From positions 434,001 through 498,000 of the forward strand of contig NZ_ATYB01000008.1 of assembly GCF_000427465.1 (NCBI RefSeq): a DNA stretch of 64,000 bases, in the 5' to 3' direction. The translations under genes and the position numbers were made by a program. Positions 27,451-35,995 of this stretch are shown here, one piece after another; within the stretch, counting starts at the first letter, position 1; every line of letters begins with the position of its first letter. The DNA is from Sinorhizobium arboris LMG 14919. Its GTDB lineage: Bacteria; Pseudomonadota; Alphaproteobacteria; Rhizobiales; Rhizobiaceae. The notes beneath the pieces were generated by a model. The model saw only the letters and a list, made by a program, of their open reading frames with translations. It had not been told where the DNA came from and searched no databases.

Positions 27451-27500
27451 GACGCGGGGCGGGCGGAAAACCACACGCACTTTTCCTCATCCCGCTCTAG
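27451..27500. repeat. RIME-like rhizobial intergenic palindrome (second copy)
   Basis: A GC-rich element with core GGGCGGAAAACC and CTTTTCCTCATCCCGCTCT, related to the copy at 21012-21060. It lies between the GatZ-like gene and the LacI gene, where it could act as a hairpin at the end of the operon mRNA. Confidence 0.6.
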
Positions 27501-27555
27501 CGAAGACGCTGCAATCGGTGGATATTCCGAGAACAAAATCAACGAGCGGGGCACT

Positions 27556-28599
27556 TTGGCCGTGAACAGGCAGATCAAGACGATGGAAGATTTTTCGGAG
27601 TTCGTCGGCCTGTCGCGCCCCACCGTCTCCAAATACTTCAACGACCCGACATCGGTCCGGAAGAAGACGCGCGATGCCATCGAAGCGGCGATAAAGCAGT
27701 CGGGCTTTCGGCCGAACATCTTCGCTGTCAATTTGAACCGCCGCCGCACCAATATCCTCGGTGTCATCGTTCCCAACTCGACGGACCCGTTCTACATGGC
27801 GCTGACGCGCCGCATCGAGCACATCGCCGATCAGGCGGGGTTCCTTGCCTTCGTCCTTTCCTCGGACGGCAGACCCGAGATGGAGGAAAGGGCGATCGAA
27901 ACCTTCAAGTCGATGAATGTCGCCGGCGCGATCATCGCGCCGCTCGGCGTACAGTCGCATCATCAGAAGCTGAGCGCGCTCGGACAAAGCATTCCGCTGA
28001 TCTACGTCGACTCGCCGCTCGACGACAGTTCCTCCTTCGTCGGAACCGACAACCGGCAGAGCTTCAGACTGATGGTCGATTATCTCTGCCGCTCGGGCGG
28101 CGCTCCGTGCTATCTCGGCATGCCCCCGGTCAACAACAACGCCATGGCGCGCCAAGAGGCCTATCTCGACGCCATGCGGCAACTGAAAATGAAACCGGCA
28201 GTCGTCGAGACGACGGCCAATGCTTCCTGGGACTTCGAGAAGTTCGGCTTCGACGAAACGCGGCGCATCCTGTCCGAGGGCGGCTTTCCGACGCAAACCG
28301 TTCTTTGCGCCAACGACCGCGTCGCCTTCGGCGTCATTGCCGCCGCCTTTCAGTCGGGCCTAAAGGTCGGGCGCGATGCCGACAGCGATCTGAGGGTCGC
28401 CGGCCACGACGATCATCCCCTGTCCCGCTACACCTGTCCGCCACTGACGACGGTCGCGCAGAACTACAACGAAATCGGCAGGCTGGCGATCGAACTGCTC
28501 CTGTACAAGCTCGGCGAGGCTTCGGGTAACGGTGAAGCCTTTCGCGACGACGAACGCATTTTGCTGAGCGCCGAGATCATGTTGCGGGGTTCGGCTTAG
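27556..28599 (+). CDS. LacI-family transcriptional regulator
   Basis: This 347-residue protein has an N-terminal LacI HTH (about residues 9-32, MEDFSEFVGLSRPTVSKYF) with the hinge near 55, then a periplasmic-binding-like sensor domain (ILGVIVPNSTDPFYMALTRR at about 69-88). The start is uncertain: TTG at 27556 has GCGGGG five bases upstream, while GTG at 27562 and ATG at 27583 are also possible. Located at the end of the ABC-kinase-GatZ operon in the same direction, it probably represses that operon through the palindrome at 21547. Confidence 0.88.
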   Translation: MAVNRQIKTMEDFSEFVGLSRPTVSKYFNDPTSVRKKTRDAIEAAIKQSGFRPNIFAVNLNRRRTNILGVIVPNSTDPFYMALTRRIEHIADQAGFLAFVLSSDGRPEMEERAIETFKSMNVAGAIIAPLGVQSHHQKLSALGQSIPLIYVDSPLDDSSSFVGTDNRQSFRLMVDYLCRSGGAPCYLGMPPVNNNAMARQEAYLDAMRQLKMKPAVVETTANASWDFEKFGFDETRRILSEGGFPTQTVLCANDRVAFGVIAAAFQSGLKVGRDADSDLRVAGHDDHPLSRYTCPPLTTVAQNYNEIGRLAIELLLYKLGEASGNGEAFRDDERILLSAEIMLRGSA

Positions 28600-28602
28600 A
28601 AC

Positions 28603-28974
28603 TCACCTGAACTGTGCGCATGGCGCAAGCGCGAGCGCCGCAGAGCCGGTCCACAGGACACCCGCCAGGGACAGGACTGTCAGAAGGCGTCCCGCGCGGA
28701 TCAGGAAGGGCTGGTCGTTTCCCCGGTCGGCACAGCGCAGCACTTGCGCGAGCTTTCCCGGAAACGCGTAGGCCAGCAGGAGTGCCCCGGCCGCGGCGAG
28801 TGTGGCCACGACGATGGATCCGGGAATGATGGTGGTCGTCCAAGGCCCTCCGGCGGCGCACGCCACGGCGTGGAAGGTGTAGACGGCAAGCAGATGTCCA
28901 CCCCAAAGGATCGGTCCTGCCAGAAGAAAGAAAATTGCGCCGGCGACGGGTGGTTCGCGGACGGGATCGTTCAT
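28603..28974 (-). CDS. Small membrane protein of the caa3 oxidase operon
   Basis: The 123-residue protein has about four hydrophobic segments and no recognised domain. It is the last gene of the oxidase operon, seven bases after the coxA-coxC fusion gene. Its size and position suggest an accessory or subunit-IV-like protein of the caa3 oxidase, but nothing in the sequence proves that. Confidence 0.7.
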   Translation of the reverse strand: MNDPVREPPVAGAIFFLLAGPILWGGHLLAVYTFHAVACAAGGPWTTTIIPGSIVVATLAAAGALLLAYAFPGKLAQVLRCADRGNDQPFLIRAGRLLTVLSLAGVLWTGSAALALAPCAQFR

Positions 28975-28981
28975 GGCGCAC

Positions 28982-31507
28982 CTATCCGATCAGCCGCGGG
29001 AAACCGTGAAGCAGTCCGAGGCCCAACAGCGACTGGGCGACGGTGTAGTAATAGAGCAGCGCATAGCTGTCGTAGGTCACGCGCCGCACGGCATCCAGTT
29101 TCCCCGTGAGATGCCGCGCCACGGTGAACAGCCCCATGATCAGGAGGGCGAAGACGAGTTGAGCGAAGAGAACGACGCCGAGATAGACCATGGCCGCATA
29201 GGCGTTCTCATCGGGGCTCAAGCCGGTCGCCAAGTGTCCCCGAAGCTCGAGTGCGAACGCACCTGTCAGGCAGGCGAGCGAAAGAAGCAGAGCGAGCGAC
29301 ATCGCCACGCGCGACGCCGAGAACATCCGCAGCCTGCGGCTCACAAGCCATAGAATAGCCGAACCGGTGCAAAGCAGCGCCGCGGATCCGAAGGGCCAAC
29401 GGAGCGGCGGCGGCTCGGGAGAGCCCTCCGGCGCCCAGACCTCCGGCGAGACGATCCAGAGGAACAGGTAGGAAAAGACATAGGCGAGATAGAGGGAGCC
29501 CGCCACGAACATCAGGACCACCATCGCCCACCAGGAATGCGATGTCGGGCCGCTCATATAGGTCGGCACGCGGACCCCCTTGGCAATTTCTATCGCGCCT
29601 TTCGACGGACCGGGATCGAGCCCCCAGGCCCAGACGAGGACGAAAGCGATGGCGAGGACTCCGCAGATGGTCGCAATCGCCACCATCTTGACCGTCAGCA
29701 ACAGGAAGAACGCGGCCGTGAAGACGGCCGCAAGGAAAGGCGGCCAGCCGGGACCGGGCATCTGGACGACATATTGCGGACGTGCATGGATCGGCGAGGT
29801 CACGATCGTCTCTCTCCAGCCGGTCGGAGCGTTCGGAAGATAGTGATGGCCGTCGCGGACCTCGCGGGGAAGGCTCGGCCTGTCCCACAGAGGTTCGCGG
29901 CTGGTGATGTGGGGAATGCTTCGGGTGGAGTAGACGTCGTTCGGCAGCCATTCGAGCGTGCCCGCGCCCCAAGGGTTTTCGTGAGGCCCATTCCCGATGC
30001 GGAATTTCGCGGCGAGGTCCACCAGGAAGAGGAGAACGCCGGCGGTAAGCACATAGGTTCCAGCCGTCGAGATGAGGTTCAGCATGTCCCAGCCCATTTC
30101 GGCGGGATAGGTCCAGATGCGCCGCGGCATGCCCTTGAGGCCGGTCAGGTGCATTGGAAGAAAAGTGACGTTGAAGCCGATGAAGATCAGCCAGAAAACC
30201 CACCGGCCCACTTGCTCCGAGAGCATGCGGCGACTGAAGAGCGGCATCCAGTAATAAATCGCCGCAAACAGCGGAAATACGAATCCGCCGATCAGAACGT
30301 AATGGAAATGCGCAACGACGAAATAGGTATCGTGTACCTGATGATCGAAGGGCACCATGGCCACCATGACGCCGGTAAGTCCACCGAGCGTGAAGATGAA
30401 CAGGAAACCGATAATGAACAGCGAGGCCGTCGTGATCCGGAAGCGCTCCCGCCCGGCGGCAATGGTCGCGATCCAGGAAAAGACCTGGATGCCCGAGGGA
30501 ACGGCGACCGCCATGCTGGCGGCGGAGAAGAAGGCAAGGCTAAGCGCCGGGATGCCCGTGGTGAACATATGATGCACCCAAAGCCCGAAGCTGAAAAAGC
30601 CTGTGCCGATCAGGGCGACGACGATCAGGTGATAGCCGACGAGCGGCGTGCGGGCCATGGTAGGCACGATCATCGAGACGAGGCCCGCGGCCGGAAGGAA
30701 GATGATGTAGACTTCCGGATGCCCGAAGAACCAGAAGAGATGCTGCCAGAGCAGCGGATCGCCCCCGAGTGCTGCGGTAAAAAAGGGCCATCCGAACGCC
30801 CGTTCGATCTCCAGCATCATCGTCGCCAGGATCACCGCCGGGAAGGCGAACATGATCATGCTTGCGAAGATCAGCATCGTCCAGGCGAAGATCGGCATTT
30901 TGGCGAGCGACATGCCCGGCGGTCGTGTCCTCAGCGCGCCGACGACGATCTCGACTGCCCCGGCGATCGCGGAAATCTCGATGAAGCCGATGCCGAGCAG
31001 CCAGAAATCGGCGTTGTCGCCGGGCGAATATTCCATGAGCGTCAGCGGCGGATACATGAACCAGCCGCCTTTCGGCGCCAGGTCGTAGAAGATGGTCGAG
31101 AAGAAGACCAGGCCGCCAACCACATAGGCCCAGATCGCGAAGGCGCTGAGTCTCGGAAAGGGCAAGTCGCGCGCCGCAAGCATCTGCGGCAGCAGCATGA
31201 CGCCCAGCGCCTCGACCGCAGGCACCGCGAAGAGGAACATCATCGTCGTGCCGTGGACGGTGAACATCTGATTGTAGAGGTCCTGGTCGATGAGACGGTT
31301 GTCGCCGATGGCGAGCTGCGTGCGCATGACGACGGCCAGCAGACCGGCCATGAGAAAAAACAGGAACGCGACGCCGATATAGAGAAGGCCGATCACCGTG
31401 TTGTTGACCGCTGTCACCAGCCGCCAACCGCGCGGCGTGGCCCAGATGCGTTCCAGTTCACGGACCTCTCCTTCGGGTCGTGGATCGGGATTCGGGAGTT
31501 CCATCAT
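28982..31507 (-). CDS. Cytochrome c oxidase subunit I-III fusion protein
   Basis: This 841-residue membrane protein starts with subunit I (about residues 25-570): a heme a histidine in FTVHGTTMMF (His about 85), the CuB/cross-link motif FGHPEVYIIF (about 261-270, with the glutamate of type A1 oxidases), and heme ligands in HDTYFVVAHFHYV. After a linker the C-terminal part (about 600-841) has the membrane helices of subunit III. It is the catalytic proton-pumping core. The ATG overlaps the upstream antiporter stop by four bases. Confidence 0.93.
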   Translation of the reverse strand: MMELPNPDPRPEGEVRELERIWATPRGWRLVTAVNNTVIGLLYIGVAFLFFLMAGLLAVVMRTQLAIGDNRLIDQDLYNQMFTVHGTTMMFLFAVPAVEALGVMLLPQMLAARDLPFPRLSAFAIWAYVVGGLVFFSTIFYDLAPKGGWFMYPPLTLMEYSPGDNADFWLLGIGFIEISAIAGAVEIVVGALRTRPPGMSLAKMPIFAWTMLIFASMIMFAFPAVILATMMLEIERAFGWPFFTAALGGDPLLWQHLFWFFGHPEVYIIFLPAAGLVSMIVPTMARTPLVGYHLIVVALIGTGFFSFGLWVHHMFTTGIPALSLAFFSAASMAVAVPSGIQVFSWIATIAAGRERFRITTASLFIIGFLFIFTLGGLTGVMVAMVPFDHQVHDTYFVVAHFHYVLIGGFVFPLFAAIYYWMPLFSRRMLSEQVGRWVFWLIFIGFNVTFLPMHLTGLKGMPRRIWTYPAEMGWDMLNLISTAGTYVLTAGVLLFLVDLAAKFRIGNGPHENPWGAGTLEWLPNDVYSTRSIPHITSREPLWDRPSLPREVRDGHHYLPNAPTGWRETIVTSPIHARPQYVVQMPGPGWPPFLAAVFTAAFFLLLTVKMVAIATICGVLAIAFVLVWAWGLDPGPSKGAIEIAKGVRVPTYMSGPTSHSWWAMVVLMFVAGSLYLAYVFSYLFLWIVSPEVWAPEGSPEPPPLRWPFGSAALLCTGSAILWLVSRRLRMFSASRVAMSLALLLSLACLTGAFALELRGHLATGLSPDENAYAAMVYLGVVLFAQLVFALLIMGLFTVARHLTGKLDAVRRVTYDSYALLYYYTVAQSLLGLGLLHGFPRLIG

Positions 31508-32577
31508 CCGCCTCCACCGCTTGGATCGCGCAGGAAATAGAGGACGACCAGCCCCGCCAGATAAACGCTGAGGACCGCAAAGGAGTCGTAACCCATCTTG
31601 AGGATCGTCCGGTCCCGCCGCTCGACCAGACCTATGAAGAAGATCGCCGTCACGGTGATCGCGATCAGCGCGGCAAAGGCCTCGAACCGTCCGACGCTGT
31701 TCATCACCGCATCGGCGCCTCCGGTGAGATCGACGACGAAAAGAAGGAAAATGTCGATGAGATTCGTGCCGAAAATATCCGACATCGCCATCGTGTACAG
31801 GCCCGCCCGCGTGGCGCTGAACACCGTGCTGACTTCCGGCAGCGATGTCGCGATCGCCACGAGCACCGCTCCGATGAAGCTCTGCCCGAGCCCGGTCGCT
31901 TCGGCGATCGCGTCTCCCGAACGCGAAAGCAGATAGCCTGCGACGATGATGACGGCGCCGCAGCCGGCAGTGGCCCAGCCTACCTCTCGCAGCGATTTCC
32001 TCTTGCTGTCCTCGGCCTCCTTCCGCGCCCGTTCTTCCTCTTTCTCGGGCGTGACCTCCTCGTCATTCGCAATCCAGGGCCTGTCACGCTGCGTCCGCGA
32101 CAAGACCCACAGGCCGAAGACGGTCACGGCTGCAAGCAGCCACATCCACACGCCGGAGAACAGCACCGGCGTGTCGCCCACCACGATCGAGGCGGCGACG
32201 ACCGAAAGGAGGAGGATTTTGAAGCCGCCCTGCAGCATGACGACCGGATCGGGAATGACAGATGTCAGTGCCTGGCGGCCGATCAGCATGTCGGCAAAGG
32301 CAAGGATCGCCACCTGCATCGCGATGCCGCCGAGTATACTGTTGACAGCGAGGCTGGCATCTCCGCTGAGCGACGAGGTTACGGCTACCGCCAGTTCCGG
32401 AAGAGACGTGATGCCGCCGAGAAGCACGACGCCGATGAAGGCCTGGCCTGCTCCTGTCTTCTCGCTGATTGCATTGGCATATCCCGTGATCCTGACGCCT
32501 GCAATCCAGACCGCTACGGCCGCCCCCGCGAAGATTGCGAGATTCAGCCAAAGTCCGAGACCGGCGAAGTCAAGCAT
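31504..32577 (-). CDS. Sodium/calcium exchanger (CaCA) family antiporter within the oxidase operon
   Basis: This 357-residue protein has two homologous membrane halves with the alpha-repeat motifs of the CaCA family: GITSLPELAVAVTSS (about residues 55-69) and AIATSLPEVSTVFSA (about 243-257), joined by a charged cytoplasmic loop EEVTPEKEEERARKEAEDSK. It should exchange Ca2+ or another cation for Na+ or H+. It lies six bases after coxB and overlaps the coxA-coxC fusion, so it is translationally coupled to the oxidase. That placement is unusual and its role there is unknown. Confidence 0.88.
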   Translation of the reverse strand: MLDFAGLGLWLNLAIFAGAAVAVWIAGVRITGYANAISEKTGAGQAFIGVVLLGGITSLPELAVAVTSSLSGDASLAVNSILGGIAMQVAILAFADMLIGRQALTSVIPDPVVMLQGGFKILLLSVVAASIVVGDTPVLFSGVWMWLLAAVTVFGLWVLSRTQRDRPWIANDEEVTPEKEEERARKEAEDSKRKSLREVGWATAGCGAVIIVAGYLLSRSGDAIAEATGLGQSFIGAVLVAIATSLPEVSTVFSATRAGLYTMAMSDIFGTNLIDIFLLFVVDLTGGADAVMNSVGRFEAFAALIAITVTAIFFIGLVERRDRTILKMGYDSFAVLSVYLAGLVVLYFLRDPSGGGG

Positions 32578-32583
32578 GGGTCG

Positions 32584-33567
32584 TTACCTCAATTGGTCCA
32601 GATAGGCGGCAAGCTGCCGCAATTCGTCTTCGGTGAAGATTTCGTATGGCGGCATCAGATTCTCCGGCTTCACGTGCTGGCCGTCGCGGACCCAGCGGAC
32701 GAAGGCCGCAACGTCGTTCTCGAGCGTCGCGGCGGCAAGCGAGTGCCGACTGCCCACATGCGTCAGATCGGGACCGATCGTGCCCCGGGCATCCGTACCG
32801 CGAACGCTATGGCATGCGGCACAGCCGGAGGAGAGGAAAAGCGCCTGCCCCGCAGCCTGATCCGGTTTCGCGGTCGAGGCGTCGCTGGCTTCGACTGCGA
32901 GCCAGGAGAAAAACTGGTCTTCGGGCATGGCGATCACGTAAAAGGACATGAAGGCATGCGGCCCGCCGCAATATTCCGCACATTGGCCGCGACTGATGCC
33001 GGCCTTGTTTGCCTGAAGTGTCAGCGTGTTCTTATGGCCGGGGATCATGTCGAGCTTGCCGGCAAGCCGCGGCACCCAGAAGCTGTGGATCACGTCCGCC
33101 GATGTCAGTTCCAGCTCCACCGGCCGGCCGACGGGCAGCCGGATTTCATTGGCGCTCTCGATGCGGCGTCCGGTTTCGTCCACGTAGGTCACCCGCCACC
33201 ACCAGCGCTCGCCAACGACCTCGATGCGCAGCCCGCCCTTGGGTCGCACCGAAGTGGTGCCAGGCGCCATCAGGTAAAAGCCGTAGCTCAGCAGAATGCT
33301 GAGGGCGAGGATCGGGAAAACGAGGCCACCCCCGATGATCACCCTCTCGCCGGCGATCCGGGCGCGCCAGCGCTCGCCGCCGAACAGCGCAATCGCCGTG
33401 ATGAGACAGACTCCGACGAGGATGGCGGTAGAGAAGAGGATCAACAGCCAACCGAGCGTTCCGATGCGTTCTGCCTCCGCACCGGAGGGATCGAGCGCGG
33501 ACTGCAGCCCGGCGCAACCCTGCAGCGCTAGAGCGCTCGTCGGCGCGAAGGACCGGGCGAGCCTCAT
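32584..33567 (-). CDS. Cytochrome c oxidase subunit II with fused cytochrome c domain (caa3 type)
   Basis: The 327-residue protein starts with a lipoprotein signal (LQGC, Cys about 18), two membrane helices, and a cupredoxin domain with the CuA ligands in CAEYCGGPHAFM (about residues 199-210). The C-terminus is a cytochrome c domain with CAACH (about 243-247) and a later Met ligand region, NLMPPYEIF. The fused cytochrome makes this a caa3-type oxidase. The gene overlaps the next upstream gene by four bases. Confidence 0.93.
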   Translation of the reverse strand: MRLARSFAPTSALALQGCAGLQSALDPSGAEAERIGTLGWLLILFSTAILVGVCLITAIALFGGERWRARIAGERVIIGGGLVFPILALSILLSYGFYLMAPGTTSVRPKGGLRIEVVGERWWWRVTYVDETGRRIESANEIRLPVGRPVELELTSADVIHSFWVPRLAGKLDMIPGHKNTLTLQANKAGISRGQCAEYCGGPHAFMSFYVIAMPEDQFFSWLAVEASDASTAKPDQAAGQALFLSSGCAACHSVRGTDARGTIGPDLTHVGSRHSLAAATLENDVAAFVRWVRDGQHVKPENLMPPYEIFTEDELRQLAAYLDQLR

Positions 33568-34682
33568 CGGTTCACCTCCGCTATCGGCGCCGGCGCGCTT
33601 CCGCGGGGCAGAGATGCCAGATAGGCGGCGACGTCTTCTATCTGACCTTCCTCCAGAGCTCCCGCGACTGCCGCCATGATCCTCCCATAGGGCGTCCCGA
33701 TCCGCCCGCCGCGCTGCCAGAGCCGTATCTGCTCCTCGATGTACTCGGCATGCTGGCCGGCGAGCACCGGGAACTGCTGCGATTGACGCCCGGAATGGCA
33801 GCTCAGGCAGGCGGGCACGCCCTGTCGCGCTATGCCGCGATTGGCAATGGCTTCGCCGCGCCTGAGGCGCTCCGCGTCAGGTGCCGCGGCGGGCTTTTCC
33901 GCGCTCGGCCGAAGCGCGGAATAGCGCGCTGCCAGCTCTCGCATGGATCTTTCGTCCAGAGGGTCTGCCACCGGTTCCATGACACCGCTCGCGCGGTTCC
34001 CGTCTGCATATTCCTGCAGGCTGCGAAAGAGATAGGCTTCGGGCAGCCCCGCGAGCCTGGGGACACGGTCGCCGTTGGTGCCGGTGCCTTCGCGTTCATG
34101 GCAGCGCCCGCAGGCGGTCAGCGCGCCGCCGTTCACGGGTTCCTCACCCGGATTGGCCTGGCTGCGCGTGAGACCTGAGAGATCCGGATATTCGCCGGCG
34201 GTGAAGGGCAGGCTCGCGAGGAACGCAGTGACGGACCAGATCTCATCGTCGCGCCGCATATTCGTCCATGCCGGCATCCCGGTATATTTGAGGCCGTGTT
34301 TGACGATCCAGAAAATTTCCCTGGACGGGCGGTGCTTGCCGATTTCCATCAGATCCGGAGGCGGCGGCAGCATACCGCCGACGATCGGGTTTATCTCTTT
34401 GCCCGGGCGGTTGTGGCACGGCACGCAGCCAGCTTCGTAATGGGACGCCCCCAGCCGGATCATGCCGTCGTCAACGAGCGGCGGAGCGTCGATCATAAAG
34501 CTTCGGGTGGCGATTGATCTCTCGCGGATCAGCGTCAGGATCCAGGTCGTTATCCGCAAATGGTCCTTCGAGGCAGCGACATTATAGACGCCAGACCAGA
34601 CGAACACGGCGCCAGCAGCCATCAGGAGGCAGGCGCCGAGCCCGACGATTTTCGCCACGGCCGTCCAGTGCAGGTTTTTCAT
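33564..34682 (-). CDS. Membrane-anchored triheme cytochrome c
   Basis: The 372-residue protein has an N-terminal membrane anchor (about residues 10-33) and three heme-c sites: CVPCH (86-90), CGRCH (191-195) and CLSCH (292-296). The layout of one plus two class I cytochrome domains resembles electron-donor subunits such as those of alcohol dehydrogenases. It is the second gene of the oxidase operon, with four-base overlaps to ctaG and coxB. It could pass electrons from a periplasmic dehydrogenase, for instance the divergent PQQ-type enzyme, to the oxidase; this is inference. Confidence 0.88.
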   Translation of the reverse strand: MKNLHWTAVAKIVGLGACLLMAAGAVFVWSGVYNVAASKDHLRITTWILTLIRERSIATRSFMIDAPPLVDDGMIRLGASHYEAGCVPCHNRPGKEINPIVGGMLPPPPDLMEIGKHRPSREIFWIVKHGLKYTGMPAWTNMRRDDEIWSVTAFLASLPFTAGEYPDLSGLTRSQANPGEEPVNGGALTACGRCHEREGTGTNGDRVPRLAGLPEAYLFRSLQEYADGNRASGVMEPVADPLDERSMRELAARYSALRPSAEKPAAAPDAERLRRGEAIANRGIARQGVPACLSCHSGRQSQQFPVLAGQHAEYIEEQIRLWQRGGRIGTPYGRIMAAVAGALEEGQIEDVAAYLASLPRGSAPAPIAEVNR

Positions 34683-35266
34683 GTCCACGCTTCTGCACCT
34701 GCTCTCGATTCGGGCGCTGCCTCGTCTTTCTCCAGTGCCAGGAGCCAGCGCGCGGCGATCACGACCCCGGCGAGAACATAGGTCACCGGACAGGCTGCCA
34801 GCATCATCAGCCCCGCGAGCTGCTGATCGGCCAGAGTTGTGTTCAGGGCTCCGGTCGCATGCGCCGTGTGGGATGTAGCGATATCGGGATAGAGCGCTCT
34901 GGGTGCAAAGACGAAGAGAACGGCGAGCAGGCAATAGAGCTTGCTGGTCATCAGAAGGGCAACGATCGATTGCCAGGAACGCTTGCCATGAAAGTGCAGG
35001 ACCGCCCGCCAGAACAGGAATGCCGCCAGGAAAAGACTGGCATTCATCAGCAAATGAACCGAAGGAAATTCCAGTGCCCGGTTGAGGAGGGGCGGCGCAT
35101 GCCAGGCCCAAAGAGCGGTGATCTGCGCAAAAGTGGCAAGCGCCAGCACCTGCCCGCCGACTGCCCGGCCCGCAGGCCCGATCCACGATATTCCCGATGC
35201 TGCCAGGGGCGCGACGATGTTCATCAGCACGATGTGCACTGCCATATGCGTCGCCAACGGCCCCAT
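34679..35266 (-). CDS. ctaG: CtaG-type (caa3) cytochrome oxidase assembly protein
   Basis: From the ATG at 35266, which follows GGGGGAG, this is a 195-residue membrane protein with about five helices and the caa3-type CtaG pattern (THMAVHIVLMNIVAPL at the N-terminus, AWHAPPLLNRAL near residue 53). It assists copper-centre assembly in caa3 oxidases and is unrelated to the Cox11-type protein of the same name. The upstream in-frame extension to 35377 is arginine-rich and not believed. First gene of the operon, with a stress-type promoter match about 140 bp upstream. Confidence 0.85.
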   Translation of the reverse strand: MGPLATHMAVHIVLMNIVAPLAASGISWIGPAGRAVGGQVLALATFAQITALWAWHAPPLLNRALEFPSVHLLMNASLFLAAFLFWRAVLHFHGKRSWQSIVALLMTSKLYCLLAVLFVFAPRALYPDIATSHTAHATGALNTTLADQQLAGLMMLAACPVTYVLAGVVIAARWLLALEKDEAAPESRAGAEAWT

Positions 35267-35405
35267 CACTCCCCCTAGTCCTCCGGGCGGCTGACCAAGG
35301 CCGCGACGGTCAGGTTTTCCGAAAGGCCGCCGGCGCACGCGGCCGGGGCACAACCGATCCATGCAAGGTCGAAACACGGCATCGAATTACTGTGTCGGCA
35401 TGTGA

Positions 35406-35431
35406 AACTGTTTCGGGTGCTCCATGGTTCC
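35406..35431 (-). promoter_or_regulatory. RpoE2/EcfG-type promoter match for the ctaG-cox operon
   Basis: On the minus strand GGAAC (35431-35427) is followed after 17 bases by AGTT (35409-35406), close to the GGAAC-N16/17-CGTT consensus of alphaproteobacterial general-stress sigma factors. It points at ctaG. Confidence 0.5.
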
Positions 35432-35489
35432 AATCCGCTCCTCCTGGGGTTGCGAAGACCCGATCGAACCACCCGGCCGGGCCGCGGAC

Positions 35490-35514
35490 GGAACAAATGG
35501 GCAGGCCCGAGGTT
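35490..35514 (+). promoter_or_regulatory. RpoE2/EcfG-type promoter match for DUF2231/PQQ dehydrogenase
   Basis: GGAAC (35490-35494), 18 bases, TT (35513-35514); the -10 reads GGTT. It lies 29 bp before the DUF2231 start, back to back with the oxidase promoter match. Confidence 0.6.
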
Positions 35515-35542
35515 TCAACGGTCGGCCGAACAGGAGGCACCG

Positions 35543-35995
35543 ATGAGCCTGAATTCCGCGTCGACTGCCACGACCGTCACCGCCCCGGTCCATTCGTTGC
35601 TCGTCCCGTTTCCAGTCGTCTGCTTTGCGCTCGCGCTTCTGACCGATATCGCCTTTTGGCAGACCGGACATATCATGTGGCAGAACTTCTCCGCCTGGCT
35701 GCTCTTTGCCGGTATCGTGGCCGGGGTGGTTGCGGGCCTCGCCGGCGTGGTCGAATTCCTGTTTCGAAGGGGGCGACGTGCGCAAGGAACGGTTTGGCTG
35801 CATGTCGCAGGCTACGTGCTCGTCTTCGGCCTCGCCTTCGTCAACAACCTCGTGCATGCCGCCGATGGCTGGACGGCTGTGGTACCCTACGGATTGATCC
35901 TTTCTGCGGCGACGGTGCTTCTGACGATCCTCTTCGCTTTGCTTGGCCGCGCCACCCTCTATCGCAGGCAAGTCGGAGTGAGCGATTATGAATAG
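35543..35995 (+). CDS. DUF2231 membrane protein
   Basis: This 150-residue protein has four hydrophobic segments and the DUF2231 opening HSLLVPFPVVCFALALLTDI (about residues 17-36). The ATG at 35543 has CAGGAGG upstream. It overlaps the sugar dehydrogenase gene by eight bases, so the two are co-expressed. DUF2231 proteins have no fixed function; their frequent neighbours are redox genes. A second DUF2231 gene lies at 40127. Confidence 0.85.
   Translation: MSLNSASTATTVTAPVHSLLVPFPVVCFALALLTDIAFWQTGHIMWQNFSAWLLFAGIVAGVVAGLAGVVEFLFRRGRRAQGTVWLHVAGYVLVFGLAFVNNLVHAADGWTAVVPYGLILSAATVLLTILFALLGRATLYRRQVGVSDYE

Noticed and set aside
29537..33531. Two long plus-strand open frames (667 and 683 codons) opposite the oxidase operon
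   Set aside because: They are antisense shadows of well-supported cox, CaCA and cytochrome genes, with Arg/Asp/Glu/His-rich composition and no domains.
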